Assembly: GCA_903843965.1 (NCBI GenBank)
Contig: CAIMRY010000010.1
Coordinates: 1-50,000, forward strand
Direction of reading: 5' to 3'
Source: an uncultured delta proteobacterium
GTDB taxonomy: Bacteria; Desulfobacterota; Desulfovibrionia; Desulfovibrionales; Desulfovibrionaceae
DNA: 50,000 nt
Shown here: positions 12,699-21,040 of the stretch, one piece after another
Numbering within the stretch: position 1 is the stretch's first letter
Layout: the number at the start of each line of letters is the position of its first letter
Notes under the pieces: model-generated
Seen by the model: the letters and a program-made list of their open reading frames with translations, nothing else
Databases searched by the model: none
Told to the model about the DNA's origin: nothing
Made by a program: the position numbers and the translations under genes

Positions 12699-14960
12699 AT
12701 GGCAGTGGAGGGTAGAGTCACGGACAGCATCAAGTTTCGCATGGAGATCAAGGGGCTGGTCTACCTTTTTCTGGCCGCCTTCCTGTTCTTGTGCATCTTT
12801 TCCTTCCATCCCAAAGATCCGACCTTCAGTCAGGCTGTGAGCGCCACCTGGAGCACCAGCAACATGGCTGGGACCGTGGGCTCATACACCGCCGGATTGC
12901 TGGTGGAGCTCTTCGGCGTTGGGGCCATTGCTTGGCCCTTGCTTCTGGCCTACCTCGCCCTCGCTCAGTTTTCAGACAAATTGACCCTGCGCGGATACCG
13001 CTGGGCCTGGATTTTGATCCTGGTTCTGTGCTGCATGGCCTGGGCCAGCATTCCTTGGAAACCGGCCGTAAGCCTGCCTCCGTCGCGCACCACCGGCGGG
13101 CTGCTCGGCAAATATCTGGCAGGCACGTCCTTGCGGCTCTTGAGCCCCTGGGGTTCGGTGCTGTTCTGGCTCTTCCTCACTGCGGCCTCGGTGCAGATGG
13201 CCTTTCAGGTCAGCTGGGCCACTCTGTTCAAGCGCCTGCAATCTTACGCCTACGACAAATGGTGCAAGTACCACGAGCGCATGCTGCGGCGGCGCGCGGC
13301 CGAGGCCAAGCCCGGCACGCCCGGCACGCCCGGCAAGCCCGGCGCGTCCGCCAGGCCCGCCCAGGCCGATAAATTCGAGGCCCCGGCCCAGGGCAAGGCG
13401 GAGCCCAAGCCCGCTGCCGAGCCCTTCTGCGCGGACGACGACCTGGTGCTCAAGCCCTTTGACGCGCCAATCCAGAAGAAGAAGGCCCCGGCCCAGGCGT
13501 TCCCGTCCACCCACGCCGACCTTCCGGGCACCGAACTTCTGCGCGTGGCCCCGCCGCAGCAGCCCAGCGCGGACCCGAAGGTCCTGCAGGCCAAGGCCCG
13601 GCAGCTCACGGCCTGCCTGGCGGACTTCAACATCCAGGGCGAGATACAGCAGGTGTTGCCCGGCCCCGTGGTCACCATGTTCGAGTTCAAGCCCGCGCCC
13701 GGCGTCAAGATCAGCACCATCGCCGCCCGCAACGACGACATCGCGCTGTCGCTCAAGGCCCTGGCCGTGCGCATCGAGGCGCCCATCCCCGGCAAGGACT
13801 CCATCGGCGTGGAGATTCCGAACGAGAAGCGCCAGACCGTGAGCCTGCGCGAGATCATCGAGTCCCCGGTGTTCGCCATGGCCCGCTCGCCCCTGGCCCT
13901 GGCCCTGGGCAAGGACATCCAGGGCGCGCCGCAGATAGCCGACCTGGCCACCATGCCGCACCTGCTGGTGGCGGGCGCAACCGGCGCGGGCAAGAGCGTG
14001 TGCCTGAACGGCTTTCTGGTCTCCATCCTGTTCAAGGCCACGCCTGAGCAGGTCAAGCTGCTTTTGATCGACCCCAAGCGCATCGAGCTGGCCATCTACT
14101 CCGACCTGCCGCACCTGGTGCACCCCGTGGTCACGGACATGGCGCTGGCCAAGAGCGCGCTGGAATGGGCCATGAGCGAGATGGACACGCGCTACGAGAC
14201 CTTGCAGCGCCTCGGCGTGCGCAACATCGAGGGCTACAACCAGAAGCTGGCCGAGATGGGCGACAAGCGGCCCGAGGAGCTGGCCGACCTGAGTCCCCTG
14301 CCGTACCTTGTCATCGTCATCGACGAGCTGGCCGACCTGATGATGACCTCGGCCAAGGACGTGGAGATCTGCATCGTGCGGCTGGCGCAGCTGGCGCGCG
14401 CGGCGGGCATCCACATGATCCTGGCCACCCAGCGCCCCAGCGTCGACGTGGTCACCGGCCTGATCAAGGCCAACTTTCCCACGCGCATCTCCTTCCAGGT
14501 CACCAGCCGCCACGACTCGCGCACCATCCTGGACACGGTGGGCGCGGAGCGGCTGCTGGGCAAGGGCGACATGCTCTACAAGTCCGGCGGGGCCAAGCTG
14601 CGGCGTCTGCACGGGGCCTATGTGGACGAGGCCGAGATCGAGGCCGTGGTGGCGCACTGGAAGGCGCGCCAGCCCCAGCAGTTCGAGCTGGACTTTGCCG
14701 AGTGGCGCAAGGAGGGCGAGGCCAGCGGCGCAGGCGGCGCACACGGCGGCGGCGAGGGCGGCACGGCCGACGACCCCATGTACGCCGAGGCCGTGGAGTT
14801 CGTCACCAGCCAGGGCCGGGCGTCCATCTCCCTCATTCAGCGCCGCTTCCGCATCGGCTTCAACCGCGCGGCCCGGTACATCGAGCAGATGGAGGCCGAC
14901 GGCCTGCTGGGCGCTGCCGACGGCAGCAAGCCCAGGGTGGTCATGCGGGGCCGCGAGTAA
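12699..14960 (+). CDS. ftsK: DNA translocase FtsK/SpoIIIE
   Basis: This protein of about 753 residues pumps DNA at the division septum and helps resolve chromosome dimers. About four membrane segments lie in residues 15-180. A linker rich in Pro, Ala and Lys (TPGTPGKPGASARPAQADK) follows, then the motor domain. Walker A is GATGAGKSV near residue 426 and Walker B is VIVIDELADL near 537. The C-terminal winged-helix gamma domain (about 693-753) has ISLIQRRFRIGFNRAARYIE and would read KOPS-like sites. The start is unsure: ATG at 12699 gives a plausible N-terminus, while GTG at 12621, three bases after efp, would add 26 low-complexity residues. Neither has a strong leader. A Xer recombinase, the usual partner, is encoded at 30724. 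Confidence 0.94.
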   Translation: MAVEGRVTDSIKFRMEIKGLVYLFLAAFLFLCIFSFHPKDPTFSQAVSATWSTSNMAGTVGSYTAGLLVELFGVGAIAWPLLLAYLALAQFSDKLTLRGYRWAWILILVLCCMAWASIPWKPAVSLPPSRTTGGLLGKYLAGTSLRLLSPWGSVLFWLFLTAASVQMAFQVSWATLFKRLQSYAYDKWCKYHERMLRRRAAEAKPGTPGTPGKPGASARPAQADKFEAPAQGKAEPKPAAEPFCADDDLVLKPFDAPIQKKKAPAQAFPSTHADLPGTELLRVAPPQQPSADPKVLQAKARQLTACLADFNIQGEIQQVLPGPVVTMFEFKPAPGVKISTIAARNDDIALSLKALAVRIEAPIPGKDSIGVEIPNEKRQTVSLREIIESPVFAMARSPLALALGKDIQGAPQIADLATMPHLLVAGATGAGKSVCLNGFLVSILFKATPEQVKLLLIDPKRIELAIYSDLPHLVHPVVTDMALAKSALEWAMSEMDTRYETLQRLGVRNIEGYNQKLAEMGDKRPEELADLSPLPYLVIVIDELADLMMTSAKDVEICIVRLAQLARAAGIHMILATQRPSVDVVTGLIKANFPTRISFQVTSRHDSRTILDTVGAERLLGKGDMLYKSGGAKLRRLHGAYVDEAEIEAVVAHWKARQPQQFELDFAEWRKEGEASGAGGAHGGGEGGTADDPMYAEAVEFVTSQGRASISLIQRRFRIGFNRAARYIEQMEADGLLGAADGSKPRVVMRGRE

Positions 14961-15008
14961 CATCCCGGCGGCAGGAGACGGACCGCGTCCGCTGCGGGTG
15001 GAGAGCGC

Positions 15009-15635
15009 GTGAACAGAGTCCTGCTGCTCCTGGAATTTTGCACCATTTTCGTCGCCGGGCCGGTGGTCGCGGCTGCGTTCCGGCAGCGTTTCGTCCTGGC
15101 GCTGCTGCTCTGGGCCGCAGCGCTGGCGTCCTGGCTTTTGACCCGGCGCGAGACCCCGCCGCAGCTGGCACCCGGAGCCTGGAGCCGGGAGCTGCGGGGC
15201 CTGGGCCTGCGCTTCGCCCTGCTTGGGCCGCTGCTGGCTCTGGCGACTTGGCTGCTATTCCCCGACCGTTTCCTGTCCCTGCCCCTGGAGCGCCCCTGGC
15301 TGTGGCTGGCGGTGCTGGCGCTGTACCCCCTGCTGTCGGTCTGGCCGCAGGAGGCGCTGTACCGGCGCTTCCTCCTTCTGCGCTACCAGCGGCTGTTCGG
15401 CTCCGGTGCGGGCTCTGTCCTGACCTCAGCCGCGGCCTTCGGCTTTGCGCACATCGTGTACGGCAACGCCCTTGCCGTGGGCCTGAGCGCGGCAGGGGGC
15501 CTGCTCTTTGCGGCCAGCTACCGCCGCCACCGCTCCCTGGCGTTGGTCTGCCTGGAGCACGCGCTGTATGGCTGCCTTGTGTTCACCATCGGCCTGGGGC
15601 GGTTTTTCTACACCGGAGCGGCCTGGCGGCCGTGA
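15009..15635 (+). CDS. CPBP-family intramembrane protease-like protein
   Basis: This 208-residue membrane protein has about six hydrophobic segments. It resembles CPBP (CAAX protease / bacteriocin-processing) proteins. The first motif reads QEALYRR at 114-120, so the first glutamate of the usual EExxxR is Gln114 while Glu115 and Arg119 are kept. The second motif is FGFAHIVYGN with His148, and a third segment has EHALYG with His184. Family members cleave prenylated or small peptides within the membrane, or act as immunity proteins; the substrate here is unknown. The GTG at 15009 follows a GGTGGAGAG leader. It may be read through from ftsK, which ends 48 bases upstream. Confidence 0.8.
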   Translation: MNRVLLLLEFCTIFVAGPVVAAAFRQRFVLALLLWAAALASWLLTRRETPPQLAPGAWSRELRGLGLRFALLGPLLALATWLLFPDRFLSLPLERPWLWLAVLALYPLLSVWPQEALYRRFLLLRYQRLFGSGAGSVLTSAAAFGFAHIVYGNALAVGLSAAGGLLFAASYRRHRSLALVCLEHALYGCLVFTIGLGRFFYTGAAWRP

Positions 15636-15924
15636 TTTCCACATGGGGCCAGGTCGACCGGGCTGCGCCGTGGTCGGCTGGAGCGGCGAGGCCCAGCGCG
15701 AGGCCTATGCCTGCAAGGAGGACCTGCCGACCGCAGCCTGCCCCCTGCTGGACGTGGATGTGCCTGCCCATGCCGAAGGCATCCCGCGCATCATGAATAA
15801 TTTCCTGTGCCTGCCGGTCGGGAGGTGTGGAGCCGTTTGCGGAGCAGGTTGCGGAGTCGGTGGCGGACCGGGCGCTGGTGAATCCGGCGGGGGAAGGCAG
15901 TCCCGTATGACCAGTTTGTATGAC
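15636..15924. other. Region without a clear gene between the CPBP gene and tRNA-Pro; possible decayed gene
   Basis: About 290 bases. A plus-strand reading frame from 15645 starts MGPGRPGCAVVGWSG and turns to glycine-rich shadow after CLPVG near 15825. From about 15830 another plus frame reads GGVEPFAEQVAESVADRALV and stops at the TGA near 15909. The switch suggests the remnant of a frameshifted gene, but I do not recognise a family and neither part has a good leader. Otherwise I see nothing here. Confidence 0.25.
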
Positions 15925-15964
15925 CAAAAGGAAAAGGCTCCGGGGCATAACGCCTCGGAGCCTA
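15925..15964 (-). terminator. Terminator of tRNA-Pro
   Basis: On the minus strand AGGCTCCGAGGC and GCCCCGGAGCCT form a 12-bp stem with one G-U pair around a 5-base loop. It is followed by TTTTCCTTTT. Confidence 0.85.
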
Positions 15965-15974
15965 AGACTTTTCC

Positions 15975-16051
15975 TGGTCGGGATGAGAGGATTTGAACCT
16001 CCGGTCTCCGCGTCCCGAACGCGGCGCTCTACCAGACTGAGCCACATCCCG
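15975..16051 (-). tRNA. tRNA-Pro (anticodon CGG)
   Basis: The 77-base cloverleaf begins CGGGATG and encodes its CCA end. The anticodon stem CCGCG/CGCGG encloses loop TTCGGGA, giving anticodon CGG. The first base C and its pairing G are typical of proline tRNAs. The T arm contains GGTTCAAATCC. Confidence 0.95.
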
Positions 16052-16064
16052 TTGTGAGAGGAGC

Positions 16065-16093
16065 CATTTAGCTGAATCCAAAACAAAAGGCAA
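16065..16093 (-). promoter_or_regulatory. Promoter of tRNA-Pro
   Basis: On the minus strand TTGCCT (16093-16088) and TAAATG (16070-16065) are exactly 17 bases apart. The tRNA begins 13 bases after the -10 box. The -35 is close to that of the tRNA-Met promoter (TTGCCA). Confidence 0.65.
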
Positions 16094-16186
16094 GCGGTCT
16101 GGGAAGGAATTATCCGGGCGGAGCCTTGGCCCAGGCCAGCTGGAAGAACCTTTGGCGTTGGACAACAACCAAGATTTATGAGAGCA

Positions 16187-16202
16187 TGGCATGCATTTAG
16201 CT
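16187..16202 (+). promoter_or_regulatory. Possible sigma-54 (-24/-12) promoter of the che operon
   Basis: TGGCATGCATTTAGCT has GG and GC separated by exactly ten bases, as sigma-54 promoters require, with one mismatch (TAGC for TTGC) at the -12 element. It lies 40 bases before the cheB GTG start. No convincing sigma-70 pair was seen here. An RpoN-dependent activator site was not identified. Confidence 0.4.
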
Positions 16203-16241
16203 TATTGTGCGGGTTGAGCGAGCCATTGAAAGGAGCGCTGT

Positions 16242-17339
16242 GTGATCAAGGTTGTTGTTGTCGACGATTCCGCCTTCATGCGCAAGGCCATCAGCACCAT
16301 GCTCTCCAAGGACCCGGAAATCGACGTTGTGGCCACGGCCCGCGACGGCGAGGAGGGGCTGGAGATGATCCGCAAGCACAACCCCGACGTGGTGACCATG
16401 GACATCGAGATGCCGCGCATGGACGGGCTCACCGCACTGCGGCACATCATGATGGAGATGCCCAGGCCCGTGCTCATGGTCAGCTCCCTGACCAACGAGG
16501 GCGCGGAGGCCACCCTGAAGGCGCTGGACCTGGGCGCCGTGGACTTCATCCCCAAGCAACTGTCCAAGGTGTCTCTCGATATCGTCAAGATCGAAGCAAA
16601 CCTCATCGCCAAGGTCAAGATCGTGGCCTCGCGCAAGATGATTCACTCCCGGGCCAGGCTTTCCGCGCCGGTCATGGCGCGCGCGCCCCTGTCCATCCCG
16701 ACACCGTCCACGAGCCCGGGCCTGTGCAGGACTGCGGCCACGCCGACCCAGCCCACCTGCTCGGTCAAGCGCGACGTGGTGGCCATCGGCGTATCCACGG
16801 GCGGCCCGCCTGCGGTGCAGAAGGTCCTGGCGGCCCTGCCCGCTGATTTTCCGGCCAGCATCGTCATCGCCCAGCACATGCCCCAGGCCTTCACCGGGCC
16901 CTTCGCCAAGCGCCTGGACGGCCTGTGCAAGGTCAGCGTCAAGGAGGCCGAGCCCGGCGACCGCTTGAAACCCGGCTGCGTCTTCATCGCCCCTGGCGGG
17001 CGGCACCTGGTGCTCAAGCAGATGATGAGCCGCGTCGAGCTCGAGATCGCGACGGAGCCTGCAAGCTCCCTGTACAAGCCCTCGGCCAACGTGCTCATCG
17101 GCTCCGCAGCCAATGCCGTGGGCAGGCGCGCCCTGGGCGTAATCTTGACCGGCATGGGCAATGACGGCATGGAAGGCATCCGCGCGCTGAAGCAAAAGGG
17201 CGGCCGCGCCCTGGCCCAGAGCGATGCGACCTGCGTCGTGTATGGAATGCCAAAGGCCATTGTTGATGCTGGACTTTCGGACGAAATAGTTGATATTGAT
17301 GACATGGCCCAGGCGATTATGAATAATTTGTATCTGTAA
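16242..17339 (+). CDS. cheB: Chemotaxis protein-glutamate methylesterase CheB
   Basis: This 365-residue protein removes methyl groups from receptors and deamidates glutamine side chains during adaptation. The receiver domain has the acidic pair in VVVVDDS and phospho-acceptor Asp54 (VTMDIEMPRMDG). A 45-residue linker rich in Ser, Thr and Pro follows. The methylesterase domain has Ser185 (GVSTGGP), His212 (AQHMPQAF) and Asp308 (TGMGNDG), a complete triad. The start is a GTG at 16242 behind an AGGAG leader. It is the first gene of a seven-gene chemosensory operon, preceded by a possible sigma-54 promoter. The linker is somewhat long but otherwise the architecture is standard. Confidence 0.96.
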   Translation: MIKVVVVDDSAFMRKAISTMLSKDPEIDVVATARDGEEGLEMIRKHNPDVVTMDIEMPRMDGLTALRHIMMEMPRPVLMVSSLTNEGAEATLKALDLGAVDFIPKQLSKVSLDIVKIEANLIAKVKIVASRKMIHSRARLSAPVMARAPLSIPTPSTSPGLCRTAATPTQPTCSVKRDVVAIGVSTGGPPAVQKVLAALPADFPASIVIAQHMPQAFTGPFAKRLDGLCKVSVKEAEPGDRLKPGCVFIAPGGRHLVLKQMMSRVELEIATEPASSLYKPSANVLIGSAANAVGRRALGVILTGMGNDGMEGIRALKQKGGRALAQSDATCVVYGMPKAIVDAGLSDEIVDIDDMAQAIMNNLYL

Positions 17340-17410
17340 AGGGCGCTACTGCTCCGGGTATTGGCCGGTGCGGCTGACGAGAGAGCAAGATTCTGGAGGG
17401 GCGCGAGCAA

Positions 17411-19339
17411 ATGACTGACTGCAAAGAAATCCTTTCGATGCTGACGAGTCCCGAGTCGGACGTGTTGCGCGAGGGGGCCTACCTGGCTGGGGAGGCTCAC
17501 TGCGAAGACGCTGTCCCGTTGCTTGTGGAGATGCTCAAGAGCAGCAATATCGGCGTGCAGGAGGCGGCCGACAACGCCCTGCGCATGATCGGGGGCAAGG
17601 AGGCCGTCAGCGCCGTCATACCGCTGCTGCAGTCCGAGGAGGCTCCTGTCCGCAACGGGGCCATGGACATCCTGCGCACCCTGGGCGGAAAGGAATTGCA
17701 GCTGCTCATTCCGATGCTCAAGGACGAGGACGTGGACCTGCGCATCTTCGCCAGCGACATCCTGGGCTCGGCGGACAACGTCATGGCCGTGGCCCCGCTG
17801 TGCGATGCCCTGCTCAAGGACCCCGAGGTCAACGTGCGCTACCAGGCGGCGGTGAGCCTGGGCTCCATCGGCCTGCCCGAAGCCGCCAAATGCCTGAACC
17901 AGGCCATGCGCGACGAGGAGTGGGTCCAGTATTCGGTCATCGAGGCCCTGGCCAAGATCGGCCACGCCAGCTCCATCGACGCCATGGTCAAGGCCATGAG
18001 CCATTCCTCCGAGCTGGTGGTCTCCATGATCATCGACGCCCTGGGCGCGATGGGCAACGTCAAGGCCGTGACCCTGCTGCTCAACCGCATGGAGAGCTCG
18101 CCCACGGCCTTGCGCAACAAGATCGTCAAGGCCATCGTGAACATCCTGGGCGCCAAGCTGGTGAACCTCCTGCCCAAGGCCGAACGCGAGAATTTCCGCG
18201 AGTATCTGCTGGTGGCCCTGGAGGACGAGGAGCTGGAGGTGCAGAACGCGGCCATCCTCGGCCTGGCGGCCATGGGCGGCGACGACGCCGCTGCCGGGAT
18301 CTTCTCCATCGCCAGCAAGCTCGACACGGACAAGGATCAGGACCGCCTGGAAAGCATTCTGGAGAGCCTGTCGCGCATGGGTCTGACCGAGGTGCTGCGC
18401 ACCGCGCTCAAGGGCGAGGACCAGGCCAAGGCCCTGATCGCTGTGGAGACCCTGTCGCGCGTGTCCGACCCCGAGGTCGAGGGGCTGCTCACCCAGTCCT
18501 TCTGGAAAAATCAGGTGGTTGTGCAGCGCAGCATCATCGCCGTGCTGGCGCGCATCGCCGGACCGGGCGCGGTGGATTTTTTCATGGACATCCTGGCCAG
18601 GCACGCCGACGGCAAGGTGCTCAAGTCCGCCGCCAGCTTCCTGGGGCAGAAGCTGCGCCACGCCCCGGCTGCCGACGCGCTCTTCGCCCTGCTGGACCAC
18701 CAGTACGACGATGTCAAGGAGACGGCGCTGGACGCCTGCGTGGCCATAGACGGCCCGGAAATGCAGGAGCGCTTCCAGCGGCTTTACCAGGGCATCGACC
18801 CGCTCAAGCGGCTCATGGCCGTGTACGCCCTGGGCAAGATGGACGCCGCCGGAAACATCGACATCCTCAAGGCCGCCCTGGAGGACGAAAGCCCGGAGAT
18901 ACGCAAGCATGCGCTGGAGGCCGTGGCCTCCCTGTGCCGCGATTCCGAGGTCTGGCTGGAGCTTCTGGTCTCGCGCCTGCTCGACGAGAACCGGGACGTG
19001 CGCCAGACCGTGGTCGAGATCATGGGCCAGTGCTTCTCTTCCGCCGCCATTCCGCACCTGCTGCACGCCCTGCACGACGACGACGACTGGGTCAAGGTGC
19101 GCACCCTGGAGGTCCTGGGCCAGCACAAGGTGCTGGAGGCCATCCCCGAGGTTGTGGGGCTGCTGGAGAATCCCAACAAGCTGGTGACCATACGCACCAT
19201 CGAATGTCTCGGGAGCATCGGCGGCACCTCGGCCTTCCGGGCGCTTCTGGCCGTTTCCGGCAGCGACGACTACGAGATCATGGAGGCTGCGGAAGCCGCC
19301 ATAGCCAAGATACAGGATGAGCCGGAGAGGGAGATATAG
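17411..19339 (+). CDS. HEAT-repeat protein of the chemosensory operon
   Basis: This 642-residue protein is almost entirely built of HEAT/PBS-lyase-type helical repeats of about 31 residues, for example VPLLVEMLKSSNIGVQEAAD and AVIPLLQSEEAPVRNGAMDI. There are roughly 18-20 repeats, with no catalytic motif, signal peptide or membrane segment. Acidic residues are abundant. Such solenoids usually bind other proteins. Lying between cheB and cheR, with its stop directly touching the cheR ATG, it is probably a scaffold or adaptor for the chemosensory array or the adaptation enzymes; that is inference. The ATG has a GGAGGGG leader. A long antisense ORF over this gene is a codon-bias shadow. Confidence 0.85.
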   Translation: MTDCKEILSMLTSPESDVLREGAYLAGEAHCEDAVPLLVEMLKSSNIGVQEAADNALRMIGGKEAVSAVIPLLQSEEAPVRNGAMDILRTLGGKELQLLIPMLKDEDVDLRIFASDILGSADNVMAVAPLCDALLKDPEVNVRYQAAVSLGSIGLPEAAKCLNQAMRDEEWVQYSVIEALAKIGHASSIDAMVKAMSHSSELVVSMIIDALGAMGNVKAVTLLLNRMESSPTALRNKIVKAIVNILGAKLVNLLPKAERENFREYLLVALEDEELEVQNAAILGLAAMGGDDAAAGIFSIASKLDTDKDQDRLESILESLSRMGLTEVLRTALKGEDQAKALIAVETLSRVSDPEVEGLLTQSFWKNQVVVQRSIIAVLARIAGPGAVDFFMDILARHADGKVLKSAASFLGQKLRHAPAADALFALLDHQYDDVKETALDACVAIDGPEMQERFQRLYQGIDPLKRLMAVYALGKMDAAGNIDILKAALEDESPEIRKHALEAVASLCRDSEVWLELLVSRLLDENRDVRQTVVEIMGQCFSSAAIPHLLHALHDDDDWVKVRTLEVLGQHKVLEAIPEVVGLLENPNKLVTIRTIECLGSIGGTSAFRALLAVSGSDDYEIMEAAEAAIAKIQDEPEREI

Positions 19340-20218
19340 ATGTCCGCTCTCTTCTCTTCATCGACGGCTGTGGGTGGCGAGCTGAAGATCAGCGACGCCG
19401 AGTTTGTGCAGTTGCGTGATTTCATCTACGCCCAGTGCGGCATCTACGTGGCGGACAACCGCAAGTACCTGCTGGAGAACCGCCTGGCCAACAGGCTGAA
19501 GCTGCTCAACCTGAAGAACTTTGGCGAATATTACCACTACCTGCAATACGACACGAACAAGAAGGCCGAGCTGTCCAAGCTCTTTGAGGTCATCACCACC
19601 AACGAGACGAGCTTTTACCGCAACCCGCCGCAGCTCAAGGTCTTTCAGGAAAACATCCTAGCCGAGGTCATCGGCGAGATGCGCAAGAAGGGCGACAAGC
19701 GCCTGCGCATCTGGTCTGCGGGCTGCTCCACGGGCGAGGAGCCATACACCCTGGCCATCATCGTGGCCGAGGTGCTCAAGGGCGAGCTGGCCAGCTGGGA
19801 CGTGCGCATCACCGCCAGCGACCTGTCGGAGCGGGTGCTTGAGGCTGCGCGCAAGGGCGTTTACAACGAATACACCATGCGCACCACGCCCAAGGAGCTT
19901 CTGCCGCGCTATTTCGACAAGGATGGCGAGAACTTCCGCATCAAGCCGGAGCTCAAGCGCCTGGTCTCCTTCGGCCAGCTGAACCTGTCCGACCGCGTGG
20001 CCCTGAAACGTGTGGAGCGCTCGCAGCTGGTGTTCTGCCGCAACGTCATCATCTACTTTGACGACGAGATGAAAAAAAAGGTCATCGGCGCCTTCTACGA
20101 CAATCTGCAGCCCGGCGGGTACATGCTCATCGGGCATTCGGAGTCCCTGCACAACATCACGCGCTCCTTCAAGCCCATCCACTATCCCGGGGCCATCATG
20201 TACAAGAAGGAGGCCTGA
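19340..20218 (+). CDS. cheR: Chemotaxis protein methyltransferase CheR
   Basis: This 292-residue enzyme methylates receptor glutamates using S-adenosylmethionine. The N-terminal helical domain spans roughly residues 15-85. The catalytic part has TTNETSFYRNPPQL, the SAM-binding RIWSAGCSTGEEPYTLA, ITASDLSERVLEAA, and the late motif VFCRNVIIYFDDE. Nothing is appended: there is no TPR or PAS domain. The ATG follows the stop of the HEAT gene without a gap and uses the GGAGAGGGAGATAT leader at its end. It should work against CheB of the same operon. Confidence 0.97.
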   Translation: MSALFSSSTAVGGELKISDAEFVQLRDFIYAQCGIYVADNRKYLLENRLANRLKLLNLKNFGEYYHYLQYDTNKKAELSKLFEVITTNETSFYRNPPQLKVFQENILAEVIGEMRKKGDKRLRIWSAGCSTGEEPYTLAIIVAEVLKGELASWDVRITASDLSERVLEAARKGVYNEYTMRTTPKELLPRYFDKDGENFRIKPELKRLVSFGQLNLSDRVALKRVERSQLVFCRNVIIYFDDEMKKKVIGAFYDNLQPGGYMLIGHSESLHNITRSFKPIHYPGAIMYKKEA

Positions 20219-20260
20219 TGCGGATGGGGATGGGCCAAGAGTCGGGAGCAGGGTAGGGCC

Positions 20261-21040
20261 TTGGGCGCCAGGGTCATCGCCATAGCGAACCAGAAGGGGG
20301 GCGTGGGAAAAACCACCACGGCCCTGACCCTTGGGGCGGCCCTGACGAGACTTGAAAAACGGGTGCTGGTCATGGACCTGGACCCCCACGCCAATGCCTC
20401 GGTGCATCTCTCCTTTTTTCCGGAGACGCTTCAGGCCACGGTATACGATCTTTTCCAGGAGGAGCCGGCAGGGCGCGAGATGTGGCAGAGCATCCTCAAG
20501 ACGGGCACGGGCGGCGGGTTCGACTTTGCGCCGGGCTCCATCAGGCTCTCCGAGCTTGAGGTGGACTTGAAGGAGCGCAAGAACAAGGGGCTGATCTTAA
20601 GCACGGCCCTGGACCAGATGCGCGAGCGCTACGACTATGTTCTGTTGGACTGCCCGCCCCATGTGGGCATCCTGTTGGTGAACGCGCTGGTGGCGGCGGA
20701 TTTGGTGCTCATCCCCATCCAGACGGATTTTTTGGCTCTGTACGGGATCAGGCTTCTGTTCGACACCATCAGGCTCTTGAACCGGGTGCTGCCCAGCAGC
20801 GTGCGCTACATGGCCCTGCCCACCATGTATGACCAGCGCACGGCGTCGTGTCGGCGCATCCTGCGCATCATGCGCGACAAGCTGGGCGACAAGGTGCTGG
20901 AGACGGTGATCCACTTTGACACGAAATTTCGCGAGTCCAGCTCAAGCGGCAAGGTGATCTTCGATGTGGACCCCAAGGCGCGCGGCGCCGTGGAATATCT
21001 GAACCTGGCAAGAGAGATTGAGCGCAATGAAAACGCCTGA
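20261..21040 (+). CDS. ParA/Soj-like P-loop ATPase of the chemosensory operon
   Basis: This 259-residue ATPase has the deviant Walker A KGGVGKTT near residues 12-19 (ANQKGGVGKTTTALTLG), Walker A' VLVMDLDPHAN and Walker B-like YDYVLLDCPPHVG. It is a MinD/ParA superfamily protein without the long N-terminal DNA-binding part of plasmid ParA. No parB partner is nearby. ParA-like proteins in chemosensory clusters, such as ParC of Vibrio, place arrays at cell poles or spread them along the cell; this is the likely role here by context. The start is a TTG at 20261 after GGGAGCAGGGTAGGG. No better ATG exists, because an upstream in-frame region is closed by TAG. Confidence 0.9.
   Translation: MGARVIAIANQKGGVGKTTTALTLGAALTRLEKRVLVMDLDPHANASVHLSFFPETLQATVYDLFQEEPAGREMWQSILKTGTGGGFDFAPGSIRLSELEVDLKERKNKGLILSTALDQMRERYDYVLLDCPPHVGILLVNALVAADLVLIPIQTDFLALYGIRLLFDTIRLLNRVLPSSVRYMALPTMYDQRTASCRRILRIMRDKLGDKVLETVIHFDTKFRESSSSGKVIFDVDPKARGAVEYLNLAREIERNENA

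Noticed and set aside
12972-14963. 663-residue antisense ORF over ftsK
   Set aside because: Very rich in His, Leu and Gly with no domain. It is the usual reverse-frame shadow of a G+C-rich coding gene.
15508-15996. 162-residue ORF running from the CPBP gene into tRNA-Pro
   Set aside because: Its first third is a shadow of the CPBP gene and its end lies in the terminator and tRNA. Only a possible remnant in the middle is noted.
16643-19126. 827-residue antisense ORF over cheB and the HEAT gene
   Set aside because: It spans two well-supported genes on the other strand and shows shadow composition.
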